Below, piece after piece: positions 29,566 to 42,979 of a stretch of DNA of 64,000 nucleotides. The translations under genes were made by a program, and so were the position numbers. Below the pieces are notes generated by a model. It did no database searches, was not told the origin of the DNA, and saw nothing but the letters and a program-made list of their open reading frames with translations. Numbering within the stretch: the stretch's first letter is position 1; the number at the start of each line of letters is the position of its first letter. Origin of the DNA: Plicaturopsis crispa FD-325 SS-3 (taxonomy: Eukaryota > Basidiomycota > Agaricomycetes > Amylocorticiales > Amylocorticiaceae); the NCBI GenBank assembly GCA_000827205.1, contig KN832562.1, forward strand, positions 913,831 through 977,830. The letters are read 5' to 3'.

Positions 29566-30492
29566 TTTTTGGATTTGCTTCGTATACTCCTGGGTGAGTG
29601 CCTCGAACCTCGTCTTTTTGTGCCTGCTGAGTTTTCAGCCGTGATTGCAGGATCAGCAGGTTCCTGAATGGCTGCTCTCTTCCCATTTTTAACATCCATA
29701 GTTCATGTTCACCCGGAATTCGTTCTCCACCGATTTTACTCTCAGCAAACCTCGTCGAGCCCCTCCGGTGCGGACTTGTTACAGCAGATATATTTACCGC
29801 GTTGCGTGTATATATAACGCAGTGCAGGTATACTAGAGCACCGAGTACTTCATCCGTCCCTGTAAGCGCCCCTTGTTATTTCCCCGTAATGGGCAGAATT
29901 ATTTCCTGTTTTCAGTCTCTCATCTACTTGAGCATCGCACCCGTGTACTTTGCCCAATGCGCTTGAGCGCTTGAGCTTGGTATATGCGCACAGCAGACCT
30001 CGCTGGGAAATTTACGTCCGGCTATGTACTCATAAACAGGAAAGGTCAATTGCTAATTTGGCAACGCTATTCGTCCATCTTCTTGCCAAGTTGCGAATTG
30101 ATCCATAGCCGAACTTGGTACGTGTCCAGGCAATGCCCGGCCGTTCTGTACACAAGATCTGATGAAATTGCGCCTTTTCTTGTTTGCCAGGGTATCCATA
30201 TGCATAAACACCCAAGGGCTTAGCGCTCCCGTGCAGAGCAGCGATGTTACTTTTAAAAGAAAGGCAAGCATTTCGATGTCCCTCCGAATACAATCCGAGG
30301 TCCGGTTCTTCTCGTACCTTTCCTCGTGGTCCTTCTGAAGACTAGGTTGCGCGAAGTACGTCCAGAATGTCGCTATCGGTCGGACCAGCTGTCCTACTTA
30401 AGGATCTCCTTCCGTGCAGTGGGACCGTGACCCCGTACAGCTAGGCCCTGCAACCCCCGGAGCATATCGTTTCGCCGCCCTCGAGCATAGAC
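29566..30492. other. Intergenic region
   Basis: 3' region of the 258-aa gene and promoter of the transporter. A near-palindromic AT core lies near 29802-29821. No coding sequence supported. Confidence 0.4.
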
Positions 30493-33400
30493 ATGGCTGA
30501 AACCGAGATTCGTACGGAGGGGAAGCCCGCGCTCGACTTCAATGGCCCGTATGACGAGAAGGTCTCGCACCCGGGGACAGGACACGACACTGGCTCTGAA
30601 TCTGTGCACGACAAGGAGGCTTACTTGGACTCCGAGAAGGAAGGTGTCCATTCGGATGGCGAGTCTCTCGGCTCTGACGGTGTGCTTCGCGTCAACGGAG
30701 AACCTGTACGTCTTAGTCGCCCGCTGCTGCTTGTCTCACGTCCTATACTTTGCTAATACATCTGTTCAGGTCATCACAACCGGGTTGGATGTCTCGCGAT
30801 TCGCAGTCGATGTTCGCGACGACGGTGACGACTCACTCACGTTTCGATCGATTTTCCTGGGCACGGTGTTCGCTGGGCTAGGAGCAGCATTGTGCCAGGT
30901 GATGAAAGGTTATACTTATTGAAGATTTATATGCTAATAGCGATGTAACGTCAGATCTATGTGTTCAAACCTATCGAAATGACTGTGTCGACAGTCTTCC
31001 TGCTCCTCCTCATCTATACTATCGGTGTTGCATGGGCTACCTTCCTTCCTCGTCGGTCGTGGGCTGAGAAAGCCAATTTACCTTGGTTGGCCCCCGTGCT
31101 GCACTTCATCAACCCAGGAGAATTCAAGTTGAAGGAGGTGAGTTGTGTGTTTTGACTGTGATTTCTACTTTACCAACACATCCTCCACGTAGCACGTAGT
31201 GTCGTCTCTGGTCGCCTCCACGGCTGCGTATGGTTCCACTGCTGTCATGAATTTTGCTGTTCAGAGGGTAAGTCGTCGTACATGGCTTGACAGGTGCACA
31301 AGTTAATGCTACCCGCAAATTTAGCTCTACTATGATACACAAGTCGGGGCAACAACGGCCATTCTAGCAACGTTCTCCACGGCTTGCTTCGGGTAAGTGC
31401 TTCAAAGCGCGTATGTTCTTCTGGCTTAGCCTCTGTCTTCTCAGGTACGGGCTTACGGGATTGCTTCGGCCGATGACCGTATATCCTAGCGAGATGGTTT
31501 ACTGGGCCGTGAGTGTACTCGGCTAGATCTTCAATCTCAGCGTTCTAAAGACGCTTAACAGAATATGCCCACTGTTACGATCTTCCAAGGTTCGCCAACT
31601 CACCGCGCATATATTAACCAGTCTCATCCGCGCTCGTTTCCCACAATACGCAGCCCTTCATTTTGACAGCGCGTTAAATCACAAGCGCATCAAGATTTTC
31701 TGGACCGCCTTTACCGGCATGTTCATTTGGGAGATCTTCCCCGCATACATTTTCCCGCTTCTGAACGGCTTCAACATCTTCTGCCTCGCGTCCCAACACG
31801 CGAGCCAGAAAACCGTCGACGTCTTCACGAACCTATTCGGAGGAGCGGATGGTAACGAGGGCCTCGGCTTATTGAGCATAAGCTTCGATTGGCAGTATAT
31901 CGGGTCTAGGTATGTGCCATTATTCGGCCCAAGGTACCCTGCACATGTGTCTCAATGCTCAATTGACCTCTTGTAGCTACATGAGTTTACCGCTCATTCA
32001 GCAAGGTGCGCTCACCATGCGTGCTCAGACTACATATACAATATCTGATATCTACGCTCTTCAACCCAGCTAATTCGTGGATCGGTGAGCGCCGTCGAGG
32101 ATATGCCGTTCTGTCTTGCATATTGACGCACCCCGCGCAGGCTATTTCTTCTGTTATATTGCCATTATGGGGATATACTATTCAGACACCTGGAACGTTA
32201 GTTTTTATCTTTCTGTCTCTTCCACGCTGGATTAGTATGGCTGACCATCCCCTGTCCGACAGTCGCTCGCCTTCCCCATGCTGTCCACCTCGATATTCAG
32301 CTCCAATGGATCCATCTACAAACAGTCTGCGGTTTTTGGGACAACCTTCCAGCTCAACCAGACGGCGCTCAACGAAATAGGCCTTCCCGCACTGACCGGA
32401 TCGAATGCATGGGCCAACTTGACGCAGAATCTCTCGGTGGGGCTTCTTTTCATTTTGCCCCTGTTATTGTTTCTTAACGATACTGTAGATTGGAGCCTTG
32501 ATCGCGCATTGCATCTTGTTCTGGGGCCCTGCGCTCAAATCTACGTTTGCTCAGGCCCGTGATGGAACACAGCCAGATCCTCACTTCCAAGTGAGTAGTT
32601 CTGTAGTCGTAATTTTCCTCGGTGCTCATGATTTTGTAGGCTATGAAGAAGTACAAGGAGGCGCCGTGGTGGTGGTATCTGATCCTGCTGACTCTATCAT
32701 TCTTCGCGGGTAAGTTCTTCGCAGAATGACTGTGACGTGCCCACCTGATGGGCGTTTCTTGCTGCAGGGCTTATCGTTGTCCTCAAAGGGCAAACTACGC
32801 TTCCTTGGTGGTCTTACATAGTATCGCTCATTCTGGGCACTTTCGTGACAGTGCGTTCACTTTTAAGTATCTATTCCGGTCAACGTTTGCTTATCCTAGT
32901 CTGAAGCCATTCTCTACTCTTCTCTACGCACGGATGGGTAATGGTGTCGCCACGAATCAACTCATGAAGATGGTCGCGGGTGCGATCAATCCCGGGAGAC
33001 CTGTGTCCAATCTCTATGTGCGTGTTTTCTACAAGACACTTGTCCCTCATCGTCGTATTCACGTATCATACTAGTTCTCTATGTGGAGTCACGACGTCGT
33101 GTCTACGTCTATCGGTCTGGCGCAGGACCTCAAAATGGGCCAGTACCTCAAGATCCCGCCGCGCGTCATGTTTGCGACGCAGGTCTACGGCACTGTCCTC
33201 GGCGCTATCATAAATTACGGTTAGTCGATCCTCTGATTCCACGAGTATGATGTCTGAACTGGATAATATCTGGGTAGTCGTCATGATCTCCATTGTGGAT
33301 GCGCAGCGTGATATTCTGCTTGATCCGGTGGGGACGAACGTGTGGAGCGGACAAACTGTCCAAAGTCTGAATAGTGCTGCCGTCACTTGGTCGCTAGCAA

Positions 33401-34067
33401 AGGAGCTCTACGGGCGCAGCGGGCCATATTTCATCATTCCAATTAGTTTGATCATCGGGATGGTTCCCACCTTCTTCCAGTTCCTCATCTCGAAGGTGTG
33501 CAGTCTTTTGCTGGGCTCGGGACAGGGCGCTTAACTAACCATGCTAAACAGCGCTGGCCTTACATTGGTCCCGTCAAAGTCGACGCAATCATGCTTCCCC
33601 TCATATACATGGTGATGAACGCAACTTACGTCGTTTCTTCTTGTGAACTAACTAAAGCAATGCTCGCAGTATTCGTCATGGATGTCCTCTGGCGTCACTT
33701 CTACAATTACTTCTAGTATCATCGTAGGTCTTGTTTCCCAGCTGTGGCTTCGTCGGTACTACCCGGGATGGTACAGAAAGTAAGTCCTCAAGCACGGTCG
33801 TTTTTCTGAATGGTAGGGAGCTAACTATTCCTACCCTTTAGGTACAACTACCTCTTGGGAGGTGCGCTCGATGGTGGCGCACAGGTTATGATATTTATCC
33901 TCTCGTTTGCGGTGTTTGGGGCCTCGGGAAAGTCGAGGCCCTTCCCATCCGTGAGATAGTTTCTTGTCTTGGTGCCTGTTCCTTGCTGATATTTGAGCTT
34001 CTAGTGGGCGGGAAATCCGGCGGTTGGGAACGTCGATTATTGCAACGGCAACGGCGCACTGGACTGA
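30493..34067 (+). CDS. OPT-family oligopeptide transporter
   Basis: Many-exon gene from MAETEIRTEGKP (30493) to CNGNGALD (34067). An acidic cytosolic N terminus precedes at least a dozen hydrophobic segments (for example FLGTVFAGLGAALC, FLLLLIYTIGVAWATFL, LLTLSFFAGLIVVL). The two OPT signatures are present: NPGEFKLKEH near 31.11 kb and KIPPRVMFATQVYGT near 33.15 kb. The family imports tetra- and pentapeptides, glutathione or siderophore-like ligands across the plasma or vacuolar membrane with protons. The last exon encodes the usual short hydrophilic tail (WAGNPAVGNVDYCNG). Which ligand is carried cannot be told from sequence. Confidence 0.93.
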
Positions 34068-34477
34068 GGTTAAGGATCTGTATACATTTTGGGACTTTAT
34101 TTTGGTTTCCGCGGTCTACATGCATGTTGTGCAACCCCCCTGTATTTTCACCCCTCAATAGTATGTGCAATTGTAAGTCATCATGTCGTCGTTTCGGGCA
34201 TTTCAGCATATCGGTGCCCTCACGCCCACAGAGGGCAGGCTGCATAATATTGTGATTACTGGACCTTCCCGATATGGGAGGAGGGATCGGAGATGAAATA
34301 AAACCCGCTGAGATGGATCTTGCCGATATTTTTCTCGACGGGACCGCTTTGACTTACAAATCGATTGCTTATTCCTCTGAGCTGCCTCTGAGTCTTGGAC
34401 TTTTACACCTCGCGTCTGCTCGTTCGCTAGACTGTCTACTCTCTGTTTGAGCTCTACAGTCGACGGAACGAAAAAGA
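34068..34477. other. Intergenic region between transporter and NMD3
   Basis: A 410-bp gap between two plus-strand genes. It holds a terminator and promoter only; no supported open frame. Confidence 0.4.
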
Positions 34478-36521
34478 ATGGAGTTCGTAGCACCACCCCC
34501 TGTTCATCGCGTACTTTGTGCCGACTGTGGTGAGTAGTCTGGGCAGAGCTGCAGAGGATCGTGAGTTGCATGGCTGACTTATTCGTTGTAGGTACTGCGA
34601 TCGAACCTAACTCTGCCAATTTGTGTGTCGCATGTCTAAGAAATACGTGCGTGAGTTTGTGACGATCCCTAGGTTTGAGCCTTGTCTGACAAACGCGATC
34701 GATGACCCCCAGCGTCGATATCACTGAGGGCATCCCAAAACAAGGTGCGTTCATCTTTTGTCGTGTTTTCGGGTAAAGCTTAATCAGCCATGTATAGCAT
34801 CTGTATCGTTCTGCAGGAATTGCGAGCGGTTTCTATCACCTCCACAGACATGGACACTCGCGCGACCTGAATCGCAGGAGTTACTCGCGATCTGCTTGAA
34901 AAAACTCAAGGGCTTGAATCGGGTCAGACTGACGGAGGCGCATTTCATATGGACGGAGCCTCATTCCAAGCGGTTAAGGGTGTCGATGACAATCCAGAAG
35001 GAGGTGCGTGTATATTCCTCGCTTCGAAGTTTTCAGTTGGTGACAACGATTCATGACTCTAGGTACTCACTTCGACGATCCTTGAGCAAACCTTTGAGAT
35101 CGAATACCTCGTGCAACACGGCCAATGTCCTGATTGCGCAAAGCTTGCTGCTAAAAATACGTGGAAGGCGCTTGTGCAAGTGCGCCAGAAGGTCCCCCAC
35201 AAACGCACATTTCTCTATCTCGAGCAGCTTATCTTGAAGCACGGCGCACAAAAAGACACGATCAGCATCAAGGAGGTTAGGGACGGGCTGGACTTTTTCT
35301 ACAGTTCGCGGAGTCACGCTATCAAGATGGTAGATTTCTTGGGAGGTGTCGTACCCGTTCGGTTAGTCTCCACCTTCTGCGTCTTTCCCTTCCTGTTTAC
35401 TGATAGCTATCCATAGCTCCAAAGCTTCGGAACAGCTTCTGTCTCAGGACACGCATACGAACACGGCAAATTTCAAATTCACGTATTCCATCGAAATCAT
35501 TCCAGTGTGCAAAGACGATCTCGTTTGCATTCCGCCCAAGCAAGCACGGACTCTGGCTAACATCAGTCCTCTTACTGTATGTGTCCGCGTTGGCAACTCG
35601 ATCCAGCTGCTCGATCCCGCGACGCTCCAGTCCTGCGATGTGACCGCACAGGTATTTTGGCGGGCGCCCTTCGATGCACTTGCAACGGTTACGGACTTGA
35701 AGGAGTTTACTATCCTCGACATCGAGCCCTCAGGAAAAACTAAAGGACGATGGGTGCTCGCCGATGCGCAGGTTGCACTCTCTGGTGCTTTCCAATCCTC
35801 GCAGTCACGCGCAGACGGCGACGACGACGAGGCGATGGACTACGAAAATTCTGCGATTACTAATCAGATCTACCACACCCGTACACATCTCGGCGCTATC
35901 CTCCAACCAGGTGATACCGCCCTCGGCTACCATCTCTCGCACGCAAATTACAACTCGGACGATTTCGCCGCGCTACCATCGTCGCGGATACCGGACATTA
36001 TCCTCGTCAAAAAGGCATACCCTAACCGCCGAAAGAAGAGCAAGCCTCGTGCGTGGCAGCTGCGCAGTATCGCGAAAGAACACGGCGAGGAGGGCGAGAC
36101 AGGTCACGGCGGTGGACGTGGCTTCGTTGGGCGCAGTGGTGGACGTGACCAGAAGAAGGTCGAGGAGGACTACGAGATATTCCTGCGGGACCTCGAGGAG
36201 GATCCGGAGATGCGCGGGGGTGTGAACCTTTACAAGGCCAAGGAGGTCGACGTAAAGATGGGCGCAGGCTCGGGTCTCGCCGGCGGGAAGTCGCGGAGGA
36301 AGACCAAGGCTACGAACGCGAACGGGGCCGCGATGGAAATGGATGTTGATGACAGCGCTGGTCAGACACCTGCGATGGCACAGGCGGGACCGGCTGCAGA
36401 AAGCGGAGCGGATGAGGATGAGGACGAGGACGAGCCTGATTTCCCCGAAATCAAGCTCGACGAGCTGCTCGAGAACTTCGATGAGATGACCCTCACGTAC
36501 GATGCGGAGCAGGAGGTATAA
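34478..36521 (+). CDS. NMD3: 60S ribosomal export adaptor Nmd3
   Basis: Starts MEFVAPPPVHRVLCADCG at 34478. Early exons supply the paired zinc motifs CADC, CVAC, CRNC and CPDC typical of Nmd3. The central part (EVRDGLDFFYSSRSHA; KMVDFLGGVVPVR) and the beta domain (GNSIQLLDPATLQSCDVT) follow. The C terminus is acidic with a Leu-rich nuclear export signal (LDELLENFDEMTL). Nmd3 binds the pre-60S subunit in the nucleus and recruits the exportin Crm1, then is released in the cytoplasm. Introns in the first 900 bp are dense; the last exon (from about 35.4 kb) is long. The gene is complete. Confidence 0.96.
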
Positions 36522-39500
36522 AGTACTAGAATCTATACGCAAGTACTGTTGTATTTTTCTGTACTTCTTCCTGTCAACTTTTATTCTGACCTGTTGTACA
36601 GCAGAGATGCTACCTCGCTGCATATCTTAGCTCAAAGCCTTTGGTCCTTGCTCCCCCGTGCTTGCAAGTCTAAGTACCAGTCTATCTACCCGGTTTCCCA
36701 AACTTTCTTGTGGCACCTCTATTGTGATTCAAACAGGTTACAGTGTCACCCAAGCTTCTCTTTCTTGCCCAGGTTTTGTACACGATTTACTTCTCTTTTC
36801 CCAGTACGACACCGGAACGCTGGAACAAGACTTAGGGCGGAAGGTCAGGACCTCCACATGCGGACGGCGTTGTACTTATGTAGATCACGGTTGTAGTCGC
36901 TTCTGTCGTTGATCCCACGTCCGCGGGAAATTGTTAACGTCTTTTGTTCCTTCATGTAGGCAGTAGCGGCGAATACGCTTGCATGCAGTACAGTCTCCTG
37001 TGCCAAAGAAGTCTACGGAGTGCCCATAGCAGCACAAAAATGTGGCAACAACATGCTTGACATTCACAATGCAAGCATTACAACAGCGACCTTCAGGCTT
37101 GAGCCCCCAGCCACTAAGTACAATAACGCTTGGGGACATAAATTGGTGGACGTGCCTCCCCGGTGACTGTCGTTCACTCCTCCGCTCTCCCCCCCTCCGC
37201 TCTTCCCTATCGTGATCACAGATGACGGTTCAAGAAAACTACTGGGCACTTGCTGTTCTGCGGGTGTGCTGCTGTGCACAGTGCAATGTGCCTGCATGAT
37301 CAAAGCCAGGCGGCGCGCACGGGACGAGGCGCTCAAGGAAATGATGGGCATCGTGCATGCAAGGCTTGTTGCCGATCCTTCCCATAGCGAAGGCAATCCG
37401 CCGGCTCGGCTGCTCAGGAACAGTCCTACCGGAGACGCGAAATCGGGGCGAGCGACTCTCGGGGCATTGAGTAACCCTGCCTCGCGGAGCAATTGCGACG
37501 CCGTCGAGGTTTCGACAGGAGCGCATCCCAGTCGGAAGGCCGCTTGAGGTATTACTTTCCGAGGCCGCTCGACGCTCGGTGAGCACATCCGTCCTGCCGT
37601 TTGCATGGAGGCGTCCAGTGAGCTTATTCGTAGACAACTCCAGTTGATCCGTCGCACCTATAAGTGTACTTTTGCGCCTGCTATAACAGTGAATCAACGC
37701 TGATCACTCAGATTGAGGATGAGAGAAGAACTTCAGTGCCTTGTACTACTTTCAGAGAGATGCCATATTCGTAACGACGTACACCAAGTCAAAAATCTTC
37801 GTGCCCCCAAGACACCGCTGCTCATGTCCGAGAAGATAAAGCATCGAGCATGTCATCCGAGGTGGTCGAAGTCCGTGAAGCAGCGAGTGCCTGGTGAGCA
37901 CATCTCAGACTTCGCATACTGATCAGCGGGGAAGCGGCAGCGGAAGGTCCTCAAATCCTCGATGGGCTAATAAACAGGGATCCTGTGTAGTGCGAGCGGG
38001 CTAAGAGGGACGGGGTGCAAATGACGGTAAAAGGAACATGAGGGCAGTGGTCGACTTCTCTTGAGCACTGCCGTAGCATGGAGCTTTTGGACGCCCGTGT
38101 AGAGCTAAGTATTGCTCTTGATGCAGATGTTGTTAAGTGTCGCTCACAGAGGCTGTAAGCGTAACGACTGCTTCGAATAAGCGCGTACACTCGCCGGTGT
38201 AATCTGGACAGCCGATCCCTCGTCTCGAGGCCTTTGAAGTAAAGTTAATTACCGCGGTGTTCCGAGTCGGAACGCAGTCCCTTGGGACAAAGAGAAAACG
38301 GCACTGTGACATGAATGGAACATAGGCAACTCACATAAGCAAGACGCATGTTTTGATGTGTCAAACGCAGTGTCTGGTCACCGTTATCACCGACAGAGGC
38401 GTGCATCCAAAACCTTGTACTTCTAAGCGAGGGCGTTTACGCGCATTCCGGCTGCTACAGCACATACATACGTCTGTTCCCGGCAGTTTCACGCATCGAC
38501 AGCCTGAGCTCGGTATCTGAGGTTGACAGGATCAGATAATACGTTCCGGCGTTTAGCTTTCAGTGTGAAAGATAGCGCCATTGTTTCGCGGCGCAACGCT
38601 ACGCGAAACCTTGAATTTAGCCCAGAGTCTAGAGTATGAATGTGAAACATACCGATCTGCGGCGCCAAAAACATAAGCTTCGGCCCTACAGGCCTTGCAC
38701 CTGTCACGAAAAATCTTAACTTTTGGGGAACATGATGGTGAGCATATAGCATCTGACAAGGAGGTTTTTTGGCACGTACACCCGGCAAACGCAGGTCCGA
38801 CTGAGCGCTCGAGTGATTTTACATGATAACATTCATAAGTCTTGTGACAGTTCGTTGCTGAGCAGTTTATCGTAGCGTTCCATATACAGCTAACGCAGAT
38901 TGAACGGCGCGACCTCGGGAGCCGAATCAAAGTCAAAGAAAATCTGGGGTCCACAGCCCGGCCACGGTGAGCTAAGGTGAGGGTGCCTGTGCCACGGTGT
39001 ATCGCAGCAGCACATCAAGATATCTACCCCAAAAATCACATTAGATCTCAACAGAGAGCCAATTTGAAAGAAGTGTAATGCCAGGACTCACCTCGACCAC
39101 GCGGAGACTTCGATGTCTTGAGGTTAGCGGGCGGACAGTCGCCTTGCGGCGAAGAAACGATATGCATGTTACGATCTCATGAGCAAGATACGCCCTCGAC
39201 GACGGTCATGAGTGCAGGTTAAGAGCAACATAGGCGACGTTCTCCCGGGTTTTCGAAGTGGAAGGTGTTCGATTTACCATGAGCAGTGCTCAGAAGTTGT
39301 CGAGGACACTTAGCAATGTGCGCGCCTGAGAGTTATTGGAAGTTTCGCTCTGCGAAGTCGTCTCTATTCGCCCTGGCAGAATGCCCCTCGAGCGGTATGG
39401 GGTCACCGCCAGTATAGACCTATTTGGCAAACAGAGTTAGAATAAAAATGAAGATTGGTGTGACTGAATTCCGTCCGCACCAGCTGCGTATGAACATTTC

Positions 39501-42500
39501 AACGGCTCGCCTTGATATTTTGAAGTCGAAAGTCAACGATATTGCCATTGAACATGAAGAGATGCTGCCAGCCTGCAAACTCAGTACTTGTCTCCGTTTA
39601 CGGTCACGGTACGGTCACCACGTGGCGCTATATACGCGCGGGGCCCGGCGCGCGACATTTTCCTCCATGTACTTGCCTTCGTTCTATACAGGCGGGGCCA
39701 CATATGCACGTTTGCACCGTACAGTTTTCCCATCCGACATACTTGTTTTTTCCCGCGAAGGCGTACGATGCACAGCGCTAAGCTTTGAGGGTGCTCGGGG
39801 AGGTCTCGCAAAAACGCCGAGGAATAATCAATTGGACATCCGAGTCTGCAAGGCAAGTCGCCGTGCCACTTCTGTTCCGTTTTATGTTGTTGATTTTGTA
39901 CACGCCTGTGTTCGTTATTTAGATAAGCTCGGGCGCTACGTGACCGTGCGCCTCGAAGGCGGACATACGTGCACACCGCACATCCTTCGGACAGAATTCA
40001 GAATCACGACGCCGAAACGAACCCCATCCTCGCGCCATCAATGCGTCTCTTGCCACGGGCACTATCCGTTAACTCCGTCGAACCTACTCAGACCTGCTCT
40101 CACGCGTGCGCTCTTGCAGTGTGTGTACAGTGCACTCCTGCCGTACGCGCAGCGCCCGGTATGAAGATAACCCGCGTGCAAGTATTCGCAGCGAAGGTAT
40201 TCTAATTCTTCTCGGGAGCCTACGGATCTCCTGACGTGCTGCCTCCTGTGCTGCAGGGCCATACCATTGGAGGTGTGGCGTGCCCGCCGAGCTATTCCCC
40301 GTTCTCATTCATGGAACTCGAGGGCCAGTGCACGGGAACAGCTTCCAAGATGTGTTCCCTGGCCTTGATTAATTGAGACTCAGCGCCCTATTTTCATCTC
40401 CTCCCGCCCCTTTTGTCATGCTGATATGTGATCTCTCACAGTCACCGCGACGGTGCTGCGGAGGGCGCCACATACGTTGCGCTTCAGGCTAAGCCCTCAC
40501 CTGCTCTCAATTGCAGCGCCCGGCCATCTATCGTGCGGCTACCAAGTGACCGATGGGATGTCTTTCTAAGTCTTTCCACGACCCCACAACTCGTTATCAC
40601 CAATCTTCATTCGCCCAGCATCCTTGATACGTACGTAGTGCTCCCCTCGAAGCCCTCACTTCCCTCTATGCTGATGGTTCCTCTGATATATTTACCGGCT
40701 TGGCCTCGATTATTAAACTGTCACCGAAAAGGCCCATATGTCCCCATATACCGGTCGTCGAGCGTGAGTTCATCCAACTTATTATTATCGTTCAATTCTT
40801 CATATTTAGCACCAGCCTGGGGTGGCGGCGAGTATTCATTTTGAACGCAATTTGTGACCAGGTTGTTGCCGCCGTTGTACGCAAGCCCGAGGATTCGTCC
40901 CGACTACGGTCGTCCGACTGCAGCAATATATAAAAGATGCCGGTCCAGGCGATCTGGTGCTCGACGGGACACATGCGCGCAACTCTCGACACATGGACCT
41001 CTCTTTAGGCGCGCTTCGAAACCCATCTTCCCCATCGGACGTCCGCTAGTCACGAAGCACCGCCGGCTGAGGGGGATTGGAAGATATGCCCTCGACACAG
41101 GACCTGCCTCGCTTCACATCGGTGAGTACTCTGAGTACAAGCTTTGCCTCGCAGTGCGAGAATAATGAGCTCCACATAGCACTTGGAAGAATGTTCGACG
41201 AAGGAGCGACGAAGGTTTGGCCAACACATCGATATGCCCGAGTTCCTCGGATGGACGATACGATCCGGAGACCTCAGGATTCCCTCGCCGCATCCACGTC
41301 GATTCGCATTATAAACGCGCACGACCAATCAACATGTTCACACCCAAGACAGGTCGATCTCGCCACAGTCTCGGCCGTGCAAATCCCTCCTCTGCGTGAG
41401 CTCTTCCCAAGTTCTCTTCTCACACATGCATGCTCCAGATTCGGTCCCGTGTTCTAAAGCAGTCCAAGCGTTCCTCGAAGCGCGCTCAGATGGCCTCGGT
41501 GGTACACGGCGATACAAACAGACTTGCCCATCTGCATGCCTGTATATGCCGTACCCCTCGGCCGCATATGTGTTGACGTCACCCGAACGCCTTTTAATCC
41601 CACCAGCAAAGCAGCCTGGTGCACGCATTCGGCGTCGATGTAGGTGCCCCTTAGTGCCTCCTGGCACATCCTCCTTTGTCTGTTTGCTCCGGCGACGTTT
41701 GATTACCCAAGGGGCTTCCACCCACGACCGCCACGACCTGCACGAGCCGGGGCACGTTCAAGGTGTCGGGCTGCTATTCAAATGCGGCGCTTGTTTAGTT
41801 CCGGGGATACCGGTCCTTATCAAGTTTCTATCCGCGTTGGACGAGTACAAATACGCCGCCAAGGGACTTGTAGCCACCTCATTCGCAGCAGGGACGTGGA
41901 TCCACAACAGTCTACAGTTTGTTCGTGGCGCTGGCAGCGCTTCGAGCGTGTATGCATGTATGCGTCTGTCCTTTTGTGACAGAAACTGCATGGGACATCA
42001 TCTGATCTATTGCTCCAGTGTTGTGCTGCTACTATCCCCGACCTCGGACCGGTGGTGCCCTTTGTGTCGCATGATATCTGCGATTGTCATGGCGAAAAAC
42101 AAGCAACAAAAATTACTTCCGGAGCTTGTTGGGGGTTCGCGTGCAATATGCACGAATTATGCCTCGATTATTGTACGCCGGCACGCACACATTCGATATC
42201 TCCACGACGAGCGGAAGGGCGGCTGCGAGGCGAAACGGGGTATTCACGGATGGTAGCGATTGGAACGGGTGCAGGAGGACGGCTGAGATTCTGGCTACGC
42301 TTCATTGCTGATGTCATGTACCGTTGGACCGCCTGTAATTTTATTGGTACAGTTTTTTTAGTTCACGGCAACGTTTTATCGATAACGAGGGTGCCGAAAG
42401 AGGAAGGCTATTAGCGATCGCGACAAAGCGATGCAACATCCGAGCAATCCTGTCACAGCTTTTGCCGTCCGTTTCTTCTCTCGGACTAAGGCGCCGGCCA

Positions 42501-42656
42501 CGATTTCCCTCAAAGGCTTATAACAATCGTCCCGAATTACCTTCCTTCTGAGTCTTTTCCCCACATCCTCTCTGCCAGTCGTCTGCCCGTTCTAAGCGTT
42601 ACCTTGCAAACTACTTTCCCCCTCGCCACGCCTCTACTACCTTTACCACCATCATC
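36522..42656. other. Gene-poor region, about 6 kb
   Basis: I find no conserved domain, no transposase or reverse-transcriptase motif and no tRNA-like boxes. Open frames up to 246 codons (39424-40164, plus) and 286 codons (41396-42256, plus) exist but have the Arg/His/Cys-heavy, patternless composition of non-coding DNA. TATA-like elements (for example 40927-40936) hint at transcription of unknown products. Confidence 0.4.
40927..40936 (+). promoter_or_regulatory. TATA-box-like element inside gene-poor region
   Basis: The decamer tatataaaag is a strong TATA match. The nearest downstream ATG followed by a splice donor is at about 41086 (MPSTQDLPRFTS then GTGAGT). The product, if any, is unrecognised. 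Confidence 0.35.
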
Positions 42657-42979
42657 ATGCCCGGCCAAGTCATCGCTAGCGCCACCAGAATCTGGGAAAT
42701 CAACGTATATTGGCCGTCGGGAAGCCAGTGTGGGGTGTGGAACCCGAAGATGAGGGGTGTCGACATCTGGCAGTGCATACGATCCCGTAAGTAGCCATGT
42801 TTCTCGTCTTTCTTTCTTCCAGATGCTGACCGTTCCTTTCTCTACAGATGAATCTACACCAGGCACTCAGGTTGGTCACATTCCAGTACCCACCTGTGTT
42901 CTGCAGGGCTCAGAAATGCTAACGTGTCTATTGGCAGCCGCCTAATGGAGTGTACTGGCAATACATCACCCGTCGGTGA
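42657..42979 (+). CDS. 64-aa stand-alone CBM5/12-like (ChtBD3-like) protein
   Basis: Three exons (42657-42786, 42849-42871, 42938-42979) give 64 residues. Both introns (62 and 66 nt) are GT-AG with good branch sites (CTGAC; GCTAAC 14 nt before the acceptor). A pyrimidine-rich leader at 42540-42650 precedes the start. The assembled C-terminal half (DIWQCIRSHESTPGTQPP, then NGVYWQYI) follows the aromatic/Cys/His spacing of chitin-binding CBM5/12 modules, which pack two or three aromatic side chains on a polysaccharide. No signal peptide is visible, so it would be cytosolic or leave the cell unconventionally. The gene structure is well supported; the CBM assignment is an inference from memory of the family. 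Confidence 0.6.

Noticed and set aside
29795-29825. Near-palindrome around tatatata, possible regulatory dyad
   Set aside because: Short and AT-rich; such symmetry is expected by chance and no nearby start codon fits.
39424-40164. A 246-codon plus-strand open frame
   Set aside because: Arg/His/Thr-rich patternless composition, no domain, and no convincing promoter or splice signal. A frame this long is not very surprising at this GC content.
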